From the NCBI GenBank assembly GCA_016928995.1, contig JAFGJS010000125.1, forward strand, positions 31,600 through 95,599: 64,000 bases of DNA, in the 5' to 3' direction. The first letter of the stretch is position 1. Each line of letters opens with the position of its first letter. Source of the DNA: Candidatus Sumerlaeota bacterium. Lineage in GTDB: Bacteria > Sumerlaeota > Sumerlaeia > JAFGJS01. The notes beneath the pieces were generated by a model, which was not told where the DNA came from, ran no database searches, and was given only the letters and a program-made list of their open reading frames with translations. Below, piece by piece: positions 38,361-47,839 of this stretch. The translations under genes and the position numbers were made by a program.

Positions 38361-39364
38361 CAGACAAACCGAAAGTAGCTTTTTACTGGTGCGCCTCTTG
38401 CGGAGGGTGCGAGGAATCGACCGTGGATCTGGCTGAAGCAATCCTGGATGTCGCCAAACTGGTTGACATTGTCTTCTGGCCGGTGGCGATTGATGCGAAG
38501 AAAAAGGACGTTGAAGCGATGGCCGACGGCTCGATCGCGGTCTCGCTGATCAATGGCGCGATCCGCACCAGCGAGCAGGAGGAAATGGTGCGTCTATTGC
38601 GGCGCAAGAGCGGATTGGTCATCGCCTACGGCTCGTGCGCGCAATCGGGCGGCATCCCCGCGCTGGCGAATCAATTCACACGCGAGCAGATCATGCGGGT
38701 CGTCTACGAAGAGTGCCCGACGGTCGATAATCCGAATAAAGTGCATCCGCAGGAAACCTACGTTGATACGGACGGCATTGGCGTCACCCTTCCAGGATTC
38801 CGTAACATTGTGAGATCTTTGGATCAGGTGATCGACGTGGATTACGCCCTGCCGGGTTGCCCGCCGACGCCGAAACTGCTTGCCGAGGCGCTGCAGGCGA
38901 TTCTGGAAGGCAAACTGCCCCCGAAGGGAACCGTGCTCGCGCCGGACGTGGCGCAATGCGACACCTGTCCGCGAAAGGACACCAAGCCTCAGGATGTCAG
39001 TTACCTTGAATTCAAGCGGCCGCATTGGACGGATATGGATCCTGAGAAATGCTTTCTGGCGCAGGGCATCGTTTGCATGGGTCCCGCGACGCGCAGCGGC
39101 TGCGAATCGCAGTGCATCAGCGGCAATATGCCATGCACGGGATGCTTCGGTCCGACCTCGCGCGTGCGCGACCAAGGCGCGAAAATCATCTCATCGATTT
39201 GTTCGTCTGTCGCTTCCGAGGAGAGCGATCAGATTAAATCCGTGCTGAGCGGGATTCCCGATCCGATCGGCACGTTTTACCGCTACGGGTTAAGCAAGTG
39301 CCTGTTGCGCGGCCGTGTGGATACGGCTGTCACAACCTCGCAATCTCAGGAGGCCAGGAAATGA
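38357..39364 (+). CDS. mvhG: [NiFe] hydrogenase small subunit (MvhG-like)
   Basis: AFYWCASCGGCEESTVDL, YGSCAQSGGIPALAN, YALPGCPPTPKLLAEAL, GMGPATRSGC-type cluster ligands. Confidence 0.9.
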   Translation: MTDKPKVAFYWCASCGGCEESTVDLAEAILDVAKLVDIVFWPVAIDAKKKDVEAMADGSIAVSLINGAIRTSEQEEMVRLLRRKSGLVIAYGSCAQSGGIPALANQFTREQIMRVVYEECPTVDNPNKVHPQETYVDTDGIGVTLPGFRNIVRSLDQVIDVDYALPGCPPTPKLLAEALQAILEGKLPPKGTVLAPDVAQCDTCPRKDTKPQDVSYLEFKRPHWTDMDPEKCFLAQGIVCMGPATRSGCESQCISGNMPCTGCFGPTSRVRDQGAKIISSICSSVASEESDQIKSVLSGIPDPIGTFYRYGLSKCLLRGRVDTAVTTSQSQEARK

Positions 39365-40908
39365 ACGAAGAGTCCAAACAGGCTTGGAATGAAGGACAAC
39401 AGCGCGCGAACGCGTCTTATGGCGCGAAACGCAAGCGCATCACGATCGACCCGATCACCCGCTTGGAAGGGCACGGCAAGATCGATATATTCATGGATGA
39501 AAAGGGCGACGTCGAAAAGGCGTATTTCCAGGTGCCCGAACTTCGCGGCTTTGAGATTTTCAGCCTGGGTCGTCCGGCCGAGGATATGCCGCAAATCACA
39601 AGCCGCATTTGCGGCGTGTGCCCCACGGCGCATCATATGGCCTCGACCAAGGCACTGGATATGCTGTATTCCGTGGAGCCTACGTCAGCCGCCAAGAAAC
39701 TTCGCGAGCTGATTTACAGCACTTTCATGCTCGAGGATCATGCCTTGCATGTCTACATCCTCGGCGGTCCGGACTTCATCGTCGGACCGGACGCCCCTGC
39801 CGCGTTGCGCAACGTGCTGGGCGTGGTTGACAAAGTGGGCGAGGAAGTCGGCCTGAAGGTGATCAGCATGCGTCGCCGTCTGCGTGAATTCATCGCATAT
39901 CTCGGCGGCAAGGTGATCCATCCCGTGTTCGGTCTGCCCGGCGGCGTGGCCAAGGGCATCAATCCGGCCGATTTGGACGGATTCAAGCAATTGGCGGATG
40001 ACGGTGTGGCGTTTGCGGAATTCACGTTGCAGGTCTTCAATGACATCGTTCTGAAAAACGAAGAATATGTGAAGTTGATCACATCCGACGCCTTCACCCA
40101 TAAGACCCATTATATGGGACTGGTCGATGAGAACAACCATGTGAATTTTTACGACGGCAAGGTGCGCGTCGTCGATACCGACGGCAAGGAGATCGCCAAG
40201 TTCTCCGAAGTGGAATATCTCGACAACATCGCCGAACATGTCGAGCCGTGGAGCTATGTGAAGTTCACCTATCTGAAGAAAGTCGGCTGGAACGGCTTCA
40301 CGGAAGGCAATGACAGCGGAGTGTGCTGCGTCGCGCCGTTGGCCCGATTGAATGCTGCGGATGGTTTGGCCACGCCCAAGGCGCAGGCCGCGCTGGAGCA
40401 GTATTTCGGCATGCTGGGCAAGCCGGTGCATCACACGCTGGCCAATCACTGGGCGCGCGCGATCGAGATGCTTTACGCCGCCGAGCGCATTCAGCAGTTG
40501 ATCAACGATCCCGAGATCACCAGCCAGGACATTCGGACCATCCCGACCGCGACTCCGAAGCGCGGCATTGGCATCGTCGAGGCGCCTCGCGGAACGCTGT
40601 TCCATCATTACGAGACTGATGAGAAGGGCATCCTGAATATGGTCAACCTGATCGTGGCCACGCAAAACAACGCCGCAAGAATGGCAATGAGCGTGGAGAA
40701 CGCCGCGAAGGGATTGATCCACGGCGGCAATGTCGATGAAGGCATGTTGAACAAAGTCGAGATGGCCTTCCGCGCATACGATCCGTGCCATGCCTGCGCC
40801 ACGCATGCATTGCCCGGCCAGATGCCGCTAGTTGCGCGCGTGTGGAATAAGGATGGTGAAGTCATCCATACGTTGCGGCGCGATTCGCAGGTCGTGGGGA
40901 AGGTTTAA
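39361..40908 (+). CDS. mvhA: [NiFe] hydrogenase large subunit (MvhA-like); ORF listed from 39298
   Basis: L1 motif SRICGVCPTAHHMAS; L2 motif YDPCHACATH followed by a 33-aa C-terminal peptide expected to be cleaved. Confidence 0.95.
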   Translation: MNEESKQAWNEGQQRANASYGAKRKRITIDPITRLEGHGKIDIFMDEKGDVEKAYFQVPELRGFEIFSLGRPAEDMPQITSRICGVCPTAHHMASTKALDMLYSVEPTSAAKKLRELIYSTFMLEDHALHVYILGGPDFIVGPDAPAALRNVLGVVDKVGEEVGLKVISMRRRLREFIAYLGGKVIHPVFGLPGGVAKGINPADLDGFKQLADDGVAFAEFTLQVFNDIVLKNEEYVKLITSDAFTHKTHYMGLVDENNHVNFYDGKVRVVDTDGKEIAKFSEVEYLDNIAEHVEPWSYVKFTYLKKVGWNGFTEGNDSGVCCVAPLARLNAADGLATPKAQAALEQYFGMLGKPVHHTLANHWARAIEMLYAAERIQQLINDPEITSQDIRTIPTATPKRGIGIVEAPRGTLFHHYETDEKGILNMVNLIVATQNNAARMAMSVENAAKGLIHGGNVDEGMLNKVEMAFRAYDPCHACATHALPGQMPLVARVWNKDGEVIHTLRRDSQVVGKV

Positions 40909-40916
40909 TCCGCACG

Positions 40917-41399
40917 ATGTCGAGTCGTCCCAAACGCTTGTTGCTCGGTCTGGGCAACGATATTCTCACCGATGATGCAGTTGGCTTAGTGGCGGTTCGC
41001 GCGTTGCGAGAACGCTTCGGCGACACTGTGGACATGGTGGAAGCCGGGGAGAGCGGCCTGAGCATTCTCGATCACATCGAGGGCTACGATCAGGTTTTGA
41101 TTCTCGACGCCATGCAGTGCGGCCAGGTGGAAGTCGGCACGGTCATGGAAGTCTGCATGGATGACATGGGCATGCCGAGCGCGCCATCGCCGCATTTCAC
41201 GGGCATGCCGGAAATGTGGGAACTGGGCAAGCGGCTCAAGCTCAAACTGCCGGAAGAACTGCGCATCTTGGCTATGGAAGTCGCCAAGCCTTTTGTTTTT
41301 GGCGAATCCCTATCCGAAGAGACCGCCCCCGCCATGCCGGCGTTCATCGAAGCGGCGGCCAATATTTTACAGGAATGGGAGGAGCGATGCCATGCATGA
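40917..41399 (+). CDS. Hydrogenase maturation endopeptidase (HyaD/HycI family)
   Basis: LLLGLGNDILTDDAVGLVAVRAL, VEAGESGLSILDHIEGYDQVLILDAMQ. Confidence 0.92.
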   Translation: MSSRPKRLLLGLGNDILTDDAVGLVAVRALRERFGDTVDMVEAGESGLSILDHIEGYDQVLILDAMQCGQVEVGTVMEVCMDDMGMPSAPSPHFTGMPEMWELGKRLKLKLPEELRILAMEVAKPFVFGESLSEETAPAMPAFIEAAANILQEWEERCHA

Positions 41400-41763
41400 A
41401 TACTCGTTGGTTGAAGGCATCGTCGAGTCCGTAAAGGATGAATTGCAAAAGCGGCAGATCGCTCCGGAAGACGTCGAATCGGTCTATCTGCGGGTCGGGG
41501 TTCTGGCGCTGCATTCGGTCGAGTCATTCGAGCAGGCCTTTCATATGCAGGTTCAAGACTCGCCGTTAAAGAATGCCGCTCTCAAAGTCGAGGTGTCGCC
41601 CGGCAAGTTTGAATGCGCATGCGGATACACGAAGCCGCTGAATCTCGGCGAGATCGATCCGCACGATCCAGTGCTTGAATGCCCGCAATGCCATCAGATC
41701 GGCCGCGCCTCGGGCGGCATGGGGCTTGAAGCGTTTGAGATCGAAGTCTCGACGGATAAGTAA
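41392..41763 (+). CDS. hypA: Hydrogenase nickel metallochaperone HypA (ORF listed from 41161)
   Basis: MHEYSLVEGIVESVKDEL; zinc-site region CACGYTKPLN...LECPQCH. Confidence 0.92.
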   Translation: MHEYSLVEGIVESVKDELQKRQIAPEDVESVYLRVGVLALHSVESFEQAFHMQVQDSPLKNAALKVEVSPGKFECACGYTKPLNLGEIDPHDPVLECPQCHQIGRASGGMGLEAFEIEVSTDK

Positions 41764-41872
41764 TAGACTCCAGCAGCAGAAGACGGAATCAACGAAGGAT
41801 CAACCTCCAGGATTTCCGCCGACCGTTATTATCGTCTGAATCAACATCCTGCAACGAACATCGACAGCGCCA

Positions 41873-44392
41873 TTGGCCGGCATCAAGTCGCGCCGATGGC
41901 GTTTGACTGTTTTAGCGGGTTTGGATAAAATCCTTTTTTTTACGCCGGGTGAAGATCGCCCTTCGAAAAGGTTCGATATTGTGTCCACAAAATCGACAGC
42001 CTCGTCCAGTCTGAAGCAGCGTCTCCGGCTGGAGGCGCGCGGCGCGCTGCAAGGCGTTGGATTCCGTCCGTTTGTCTACCGGCTGGCGCGCGAGCTGCAA
42101 CTGTGCGGCTGGGTGCGCAACGACGCGTCGGGCGTTTCGATCGAAATTGAAGGACTGAAGGATCGGCTGGATACATTCATCGCTCGATTGCAGTCGGAAT
42201 TGCCGCCGCATGCGTCCATTGCGCGTTTAAACTACGAATCAATTCCGTCCGCAGATGAAGACAGCTTTACAATCAAGGCCAGCGCCGAGGGCGCGCCAAC
42301 CGCGCGCGTGCTGCCCGACTTGGCGACTTGTCCGGATTGCCTCGCCGAAATATTCGATCCCGGCAACCGGCGCTTCCGGTATCCATTCACAAATTGCACG
42401 CATTGCGGACCGCGCTTTTCCATCATTGAAAGCATCCCCTATGATCGTACGAACACGACGATGAAGCAGTTTGCGATGTGCCCGGCGTGCCGCGAGGAAT
42501 ACGGCGATCCGGAAGACCGCAGGTTTCACGCGCAACCGAACGCCTGCCCGGAGTGCGGACCGCGACTTGCATTATGGGATGCGCAGGGCCGGATCATGGA
42601 ACGAAAAGACGAGGCTTTGCTGGCTTGCGCGCAGGCGATCCTGGCGGGAAAGATCGCAGCCGTGAAGGGCTTGGGCGGCTTCCATCTAATTTGCGACGCG
42701 TCGAATCAAGAGGCGGTCAAGCAGTTGCGAAACCGGAAGAATCGCGAAGAGAAGCCCTTCGCCCTGATGGCGCCCAGTTTGGAGAGCGTAAAGGCTTGCT
42801 GCTCCGTCAGCGCAAGCGAGGAAGCCTTGCTGAAATCAGCCGAAGCGCCGATCATGTTGCTGCAGCGCAGCGACGGAGCCGATGCATGGGTTTGCGAAGC
42901 CGTGGCGCCGGCCAATCCGTCGTTGGGCGTCATGCTGCCATATACGCCGCTACATCATCTGTTGCTCGATGCGATCAAGCGTCCTGTCGTGGCGACCAGC
43001 GGAAACCGGAGCGATGAGCCGATCTGCATTGATGAAAACGAGGCGTTGACGCGACTGGCCAGACTGGCTGATTTGTTTTTGGTTCATGATCGCCCGATCA
43101 AGCGTCCGATTGATGATTCCATCGTGCGCGTGGTCGCGGGCCGGACGATGATCCTTCGCCGTGCGCGCGGCTATGCTCCATCGCCGGTAGTCGTGGATGT
43201 GCAAATTCCGCCGGCCGTCGCTTTGGGTGGTCAGTTGAAAAACACAGTGGCGATCAGTCTCAATCATGATGTGTATCTCAGTCAGCATATTGGCGATCTG
43301 GACACCGGCCCGGCGCTTGATGCGCATCGGCGAGTGCGGCAGGATTTGGCGCGGCTCTACGGCCATCAGCCGGAGCGCATTGTCTGCGATCTGCATCCGG
43401 ATTATGTGTCCACGCATGAGGCGCAGCGGATGGGAGCGCCGGTCGTATCGGTGCAACACCATCTTGCCCATGTTTTCAGCTGCATGGCGGAGAATCGGCT
43501 CAAGCCGTCGCTGCTTGGCGTGGCATGGGACGGCACGGGATACGGCGACGATGGATTGGTCTGGGGCGGCGAGTTTTTTAAGGTGGATGCATCCGGAGCG
43601 GCGCGCATCGGCACGCTGCGCTCATTCCCACTGCCTGGCGGCGAGGCGGCGATTCGCGAAGGATGGCGCACGGCGATTGGCATGCTCAGCGAACTAGGAC
43701 TGGACGCGGATGCTCCAGTGATCGCCGGTCTGTTTCCGGACTCGTGGGATGAACGGCAGCGGCGCAATCTGTTTCGCATGATCGAGCGCGGCGCGAATTG
43801 TCCGCGCAGCACCAGCGCCGGACGCCTGTTCGACGCCGTGGCGGCGATCTGCGGCGTGTGCCGCGCCAATCGTTATGAAGGCCAGGCGGCGATGATGCTG
43901 GAGTATGCGGCATCCGGCGCGGGCAGCGCTCAAAGCAAATCGTATCCTTTCAGTATTGAGCGGCGGCTAGGTCAATCAGACGTGCCGGACAAGTCGGACA
44001 GGTCGGACGTGTCAGACTTGGAAGAAGATGAAAAAGCCGTCTTTATTTTGGACTGGGCGCCGATACTTGAGGCCATGCTGGAAGACCTTCGGCAGCACCG
44101 GGATGCCGCCGATATTGCGGCGGCGTTTCATTGGACATTGGCCCAGGCGATTGTCGCAATGGCGGATCACGCCGGGCAAAAACAGGTTGCATTATCCGGC
44201 GGATGTTTTCAAAACAAGACCTTGCTGGAAATGACCATTCAGGCGCTGGCGGAAAAAGATTATATTCCGCATTGGCATCGCCAGGTTCCGCCCGGCGATG
44301 GAGGATTGGCCTTGGGCCAGCTTGCGGCGCTGGGATTTCGATTGCATCAGAATGAGAAAATCTTGTCTGACCCGTCGGACAAGTCGGACTAG
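41873..44392 (+). CDS. hypF: Carbamoyltransferase HypF (true start uncertain, possibly GTG ~41981)
   Basis: GALQGVGFRPFVYRLA (acylphosphatase), CPDCLAEIFDPGNRRFRYPFTNCTHCGPRFSII...CPACREEY...CPECGP, LSGGCFQNKTLLE. Confidence 0.95.
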   Translation: MAGIKSRRWRLTVLAGLDKILFFTPGEDRPSKRFDIVSTKSTASSSLKQRLRLEARGALQGVGFRPFVYRLARELQLCGWVRNDASGVSIEIEGLKDRLDTFIARLQSELPPHASIARLNYESIPSADEDSFTIKASAEGAPTARVLPDLATCPDCLAEIFDPGNRRFRYPFTNCTHCGPRFSIIESIPYDRTNTTMKQFAMCPACREEYGDPEDRRFHAQPNACPECGPRLALWDAQGRIMERKDEALLACAQAILAGKIAAVKGLGGFHLICDASNQEAVKQLRNRKNREEKPFALMAPSLESVKACCSVSASEEALLKSAEAPIMLLQRSDGADAWVCEAVAPANPSLGVMLPYTPLHHLLLDAIKRPVVATSGNRSDEPICIDENEALTRLARLADLFLVHDRPIKRPIDDSIVRVVAGRTMILRRARGYAPSPVVVDVQIPPAVALGGQLKNTVAISLNHDVYLSQHIGDLDTGPALDAHRRVRQDLARLYGHQPERIVCDLHPDYVSTHEAQRMGAPVVSVQHHLAHVFSCMAENRLKPSLLGVAWDGTGYGDDGLVWGGEFFKVDASGAARIGTLRSFPLPGGEAAIREGWRTAIGMLSELGLDADAPVIAGLFPDSWDERQRRNLFRMIERGANCPRSTSAGRLFDAVAAICGVCRANRYEGQAAMMLEYAASGAGSAQSKSYPFSIERRLGQSDVPDKSDRSDVSDLEEDEKAVFILDWAPILEAMLEDLRQHRDAADIAAAFHWTLAQAIVAMADHAGQKQVALSGGCFQNKTLLEMTIQALAEKDYIPHWHRQVPPGDGGLALGQLAALGFRLHQNEKILSDPSDKSD
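43971..44019. repeat. GTCGGACAAG-type repeat in frame within hypF
   Basis: GACGTGCCGGACAAGTCGGACAGGTCGGACGTGTCAGAC encodes SDVPDKSDRSDVSD. Confidence 0.7.
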
Positions 44393-44408
44393 TCTGACAC
44401 GTCCGACC
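44361..44408. repeat. Second copy of the GTCGGACAAG-type repeat, covering the hypF C-terminus and stop
   Basis: TCTTGTCTGACCCGTCGGACAAGTCGGACTAGTCTGACACGTCCGACC; TAG at 44390-44392 is the hypF stop. Confidence 0.7.
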
Positions 44409-44436
44409 GAACTGGAAAAACGGAGGATCATTCAAT

Positions 44437-44703
44437 ATGTGTTTAGGCATCCCAGGACGCATCGAATCGATTGATAATGAGGACGCCCTTGCGCGCAGCG
44501 GAACCGTGCGTTTTGGCGGTGTGGGCAAGACGGTCAATCTTGCCTACGTCCCGGAGGCGGAAGCCGGCGATTACGTCATCGTCCACGTCGGATTCGCCAT
44601 CAGCGTGATCGACGCGGAAGAGGCGGAGAAAACCCTCGCCATGATTGAGGAGATGGAAGGGCTGGCTGATTTGGAAGAAGCGTCTCCCGGAGAATCCTCA
44701 TGA
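44437..44703 (+). CDS. hypC: Hydrogenase assembly chaperone HypC
   Basis: [59 protein letters not shown]. Confidence 0.95.
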   Translation: MCLGIPGRIESIDNEDALARSGTVRFGGVGKTVNLAYVPEAEAGDYVIVHVGFAISVIDAEEAEKTLAMIEEMEGLADLEEASPGESS

Positions 44704-45797
44704 AGTATCTGGATGAGTATCGCGACGCCGAAACCGCGCGGCGCCTGGCCGCGGAGATCAAGCGCAGCGTCACGCGGCCTTGGCAGATCATGGAAATCTG
44801 CGGCGGGCAGACGCACAGCATCATGCGTTTCGGACTGGACCAGCTGCTGCCGGAGAGCCTGACGTTGATCCACGGTCCTGGCTGTCCGGTGTGCGTCACA
44901 CCGATTGAAATTCTCGACAAGGCCATGGCCATCGCCGCACGACCCGAGGCGATCCTGTGCTCGTTCGGCGACATGCTGCGCGTGCCCGGTTCAAAAAGCG
45001 ATCTGCTTTCAGTCAAGGCGGCTGGCGGCGATGTGCGCATCGTATACTCCCCCCTCGATGCGGTGCGCCTGGCGCGCGAACATCCTGAGCGTGAAGTCGT
45101 CTTCTTCGCGGTCGGTTTTGAGACCACGGCGCCCGCGAACGCCATGGCGGCGCTGCAGGCGGAACGTGAGAAGCTGCAAAATTTCTCCCTGCTGGTTTCG
45201 CACGTGCTGGTGCCGCCTGCGATCAGCGCCTTGCTGAGTTCGCCCGATTGCCGTGTGCAGGGATTTCTCGCCGCCGGCCATGTCTGCGCGATCATGGGCA
45301 TGCGCGAATACGAGGAGCTGGCGAGCAAATTTCAGGTGCCGATTGTGGCGACTGGATTCGAGCCGGTTGATATTTTGCGCGGTGTGCTGGATTGTGTGCG
45401 GCAACTCGAAGCCGGCCAGATCCGCGCGACGAATCAATATTCCCGCTGCGTGCGCGCTGATGGCAATGCGCCCGCGCGGCGGGCGATGGAGGATGTCTTT
45501 GAAGTCTGCGACCGGACATGGCGCGGACTGGGCGAAATACCCTCCAGCGGATTGAAATTGAACGCGCGATTCGCGGGCATGGACGCCGAGAAGCGTTTCG
45601 CCGTCGATCATCTTAAGGCGAGCGAATCCGAGCTGTGCATCAGCGGCGAGATTCTGATGGGCTTGCGCAAGCCGCACGAGTGTCCGGCGTTCGGCGTGGA
45701 ATGCACGCCGGACAAGCCGCTGGGCGCGCCGATGGTGTCCACGGAAGGCGCCTGCGCGGCCTACTTCCGCTATCGCCGCAATAAACGCTCAGCATAA
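44700..45797 (+). CDS. hypD: Hydrogenase maturation protein HypD
   Basis: [73 protein letters not shown]. Confidence 0.96.
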   Translation: MKYLDEYRDAETARRLAAEIKRSVTRPWQIMEICGGQTHSIMRFGLDQLLPESLTLIHGPGCPVCVTPIEILDKAMAIAARPEAILCSFGDMLRVPGSKSDLLSVKAAGGDVRIVYSPLDAVRLAREHPEREVVFFAVGFETTAPANAMAALQAEREKLQNFSLLVSHVLVPPAISALLSSPDCRVQGFLAAGHVCAIMGMREYEELASKFQVPIVATGFEPVDILRGVLDCVRQLEAGQIRATNQYSRCVRADGNAPARRAMEDVFEVCDRTWRGLGEIPSSGLKLNARFAGMDAEKRFAVDHLKASESELCISGEILMGLRKPHECPAFGVECTPDKPLGAPMVSTEGACAAYFRYRRNKRSA

Positions 45798-45820
45798 GGC
45801 GACGGGAAAGGACATTCTGA

Positions 45821-46687
45821 ATGCCGCTCTCACCGAAAACACGACAGGTCTTGAAGAAATATGTTCTCGGCGAGTTTTCGTGGAAGCGCGTTGTCCGTTC
45901 GACGATTCTGATTTATCTGATCCTGATGGTTTTCACCTGGCTGGTTGCGCCGCACAAGGTGTTTCAACCGCCGAATCCTTCATATAAAACCGGCGAACTT
46001 GAAGGCCAGTTTTTTATTCCGCTGCCCGGCGGCGAAAAGGTCGCGGCAATGTATCTGCCCGGGCATGCCGGCAGCGTCAGCGACGAGGATCGCAACACGA
46101 GTTTCACGTTGCTTTATTGTCATGGCAACGCGGAAGACCTGGGCGATGTGTCGTTTGTGATGGAGTTGTACCAAGAGCATGGCTACAACATCGTCGCCTA
46201 TGACTATCGGGGCTACGGTTTGAGCAGCCCGGGTTATGGAGAGGCGCGCGCATACGAGGAAGTCAAAGCCGTTTGGGATTGGCTGACGCAAAGCAAGGGC
46301 TTGCCGCCGGAGCAGATCATTATCTACGGCCGGTCCATGGGCGGCGGACCTGCCGTGTGGCTGGCCACGCAAGTTCAGCCTGCCGGGCTTATGCTCGAAT
46401 CCGCGTTCACCAGCGCCGTCCGCGTAATTACGCAGGTGCGCATCATGCCGACGGATGTCTTCAACAACATCTTCCGCATCGGCGATGTGCGTTGCCCGAT
46501 CATGATCATTCATTCGCGCAAGGATAAGACCATCCCGTTCAGCCATGGAAAAAAATTATTCGCCGCCGCTCGCGGTTCGAAGCAATGCCTGTGGCTGGAA
46601 CAATCCGGGCATGACGACCTGATTCTTGCGGACAAGGATCGATATTGGCCTGCGATTCAGGCTTTTCTCAACACGTTGAATCCGTAA
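45821..46687 (+). CDS. Alpha/beta hydrolase (BEM46/ABHD-like), inserted between hypD and hypE
   Basis: LYCHGNAEDLGDVSF, YDYRGYGLSSPGYGEA, IYGRSMGGGPAVWLA (GxSxG), IIHSRKDKTIPFSHG. Confidence 0.88.
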   Translation: MPLSPKTRQVLKKYVLGEFSWKRVVRSTILIYLILMVFTWLVAPHKVFQPPNPSYKTGELEGQFFIPLPGGEKVAAMYLPGHAGSVSDEDRNTSFTLLYCHGNAEDLGDVSFVMELYQEHGYNIVAYDYRGYGLSSPGYGEARAYEEVKAVWDWLTQSKGLPPEQIIIYGRSMGGGPAVWLATQVQPAGLMLESAFTSAVRVITQVRIMPTDVFNNIFRIGDVRCPIMIIHSRKDKTIPFSHGKKLFAAARGSKQCLWLEQSGHDDLILADKDRYWPAIQAFLNTLNP

Positions 46688-46764
46688 GATTATATTGCTT
46701 GCCGGCTTGATCGGCTGAAGAATACGGTTTGTCTGTTGAGTGTATTTCAAAAAGGATCTGATTC

Positions 46765-47820
46765 ATGGATCACACATCAAAACCTCCGGAAATGGCCTGC
46801 CCCTTGCCCATCTCCGATTATCCGCACGTCTTGATGGCGCATGGCGGCGGCGGGCGGCTGATGCATCAGCTACTCAGCAAGGTCTTCTATTCCGCGTTCG
46901 CCAATCCATTGCTTGACAATCATCATGACGGCGCCGCGCTGCAGATCGGCGACGGCAAGATCGCTTTCACCACCGACGGCTACGTCGTGCAGCCGATGTT
47001 TTTTCCCGGCGGCGATCTGGGGACGCTGGCGGTCTATGGCACGGTGAACGATTTGGCGATGTGCGGCGCGCGTCCGGCCTGGCTCAGCGCCGGATTCATC
47101 CTTGAAGAGGGTTTGCCAGTTGAAACGCTGACGCGCGTGGTCGAGTCGATGCGCCAGGCGGCGCAGATTGCGAAGGTGGTGATCGTCACCGGCGACACCA
47201 AGGTGGTCGAGCGCGGCAAGTGCGACGGCGTTTTTGTCACGACCGCCGGAGTCGGCGTAATAGAGCATGGCCGGACCATCGGCCCCACGATGATTCAGCC
47301 CGGCGATGCGGTGATCCTCAGCGGCGATCTTGGGCGGCATGGGATGGCGATCATGGCGCAGCGCGAGGGGCTTGAGTTTGACACGACCATCGAGAGCGAT
47401 TGCGCGCCGCTGGGCGAGCCGGTGCAGGCGTTGCTCGAAGCCGGCGTCGATGTGCATTGCCTGCGCGATCTGACGCGCGGCGGGCTTTGCTCCGCGCTGG
47501 TGGAGTTGAGCGGTCAGGCGCAGCTGGGCGTGCGGATTGAGGAGCGCAAGATTCCAGTCGATGAAAATGTCGCCAGCGCGTGCGAACTGCTGGGGCTTGA
47601 TCCGCTGTACGTGGCGAATGAAGGGCGGATGGTCGCGATTGTCGCGGCTGAGCATGCCGACCGGGCCGTTCAGACATTGCAGCGTTTCGAAGTGTGCGCG
47701 GGCAGCCGGATCATCGGCGAGATCGTGAAGGATCATCAAGACGTCATTCTCAACGGCGTCCTGGGCGTGGATCGCGTGCTGGATATGCTCAGCGGCGAGC
47801 AGCTGCCGCGCATCTGTTGA
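46765..47820 (+). CDS. hypE: Hydrogenase maturation protein HypE
   Basis: HGGGGRLMHQLLSKVFYSAF, FTTDGYVVQPMFFPGGDLGTLAVYGTVNDLAMCGARPAWLSAGFILEEG, C-terminal PRIC. Confidence 0.95.
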   Translation: MDHTSKPPEMACPLPISDYPHVLMAHGGGGRLMHQLLSKVFYSAFANPLLDNHHDGAALQIGDGKIAFTTDGYVVQPMFFPGGDLGTLAVYGTVNDLAMCGARPAWLSAGFILEEGLPVETLTRVVESMRQAAQIAKVVIVTGDTKVVERGKCDGVFVTTAGVGVIEHGRTIGPTMIQPGDAVILSGDLGRHGMAIMAQREGLEFDTTIESDCAPLGEPVQALLEAGVDVHCLRDLTRGGLCSALVELSGQAQLGVRIEERKIPVDENVASACELLGLDPLYVANEGRMVAIVAAEHADRAVQTLQRFEVCAGSRIIGEIVKDHQDVILNGVLGVDRVLDMLSGEQLPRIC

Positions 47821-47839
47821 TGCGGTTTTCGAGGAGTTC

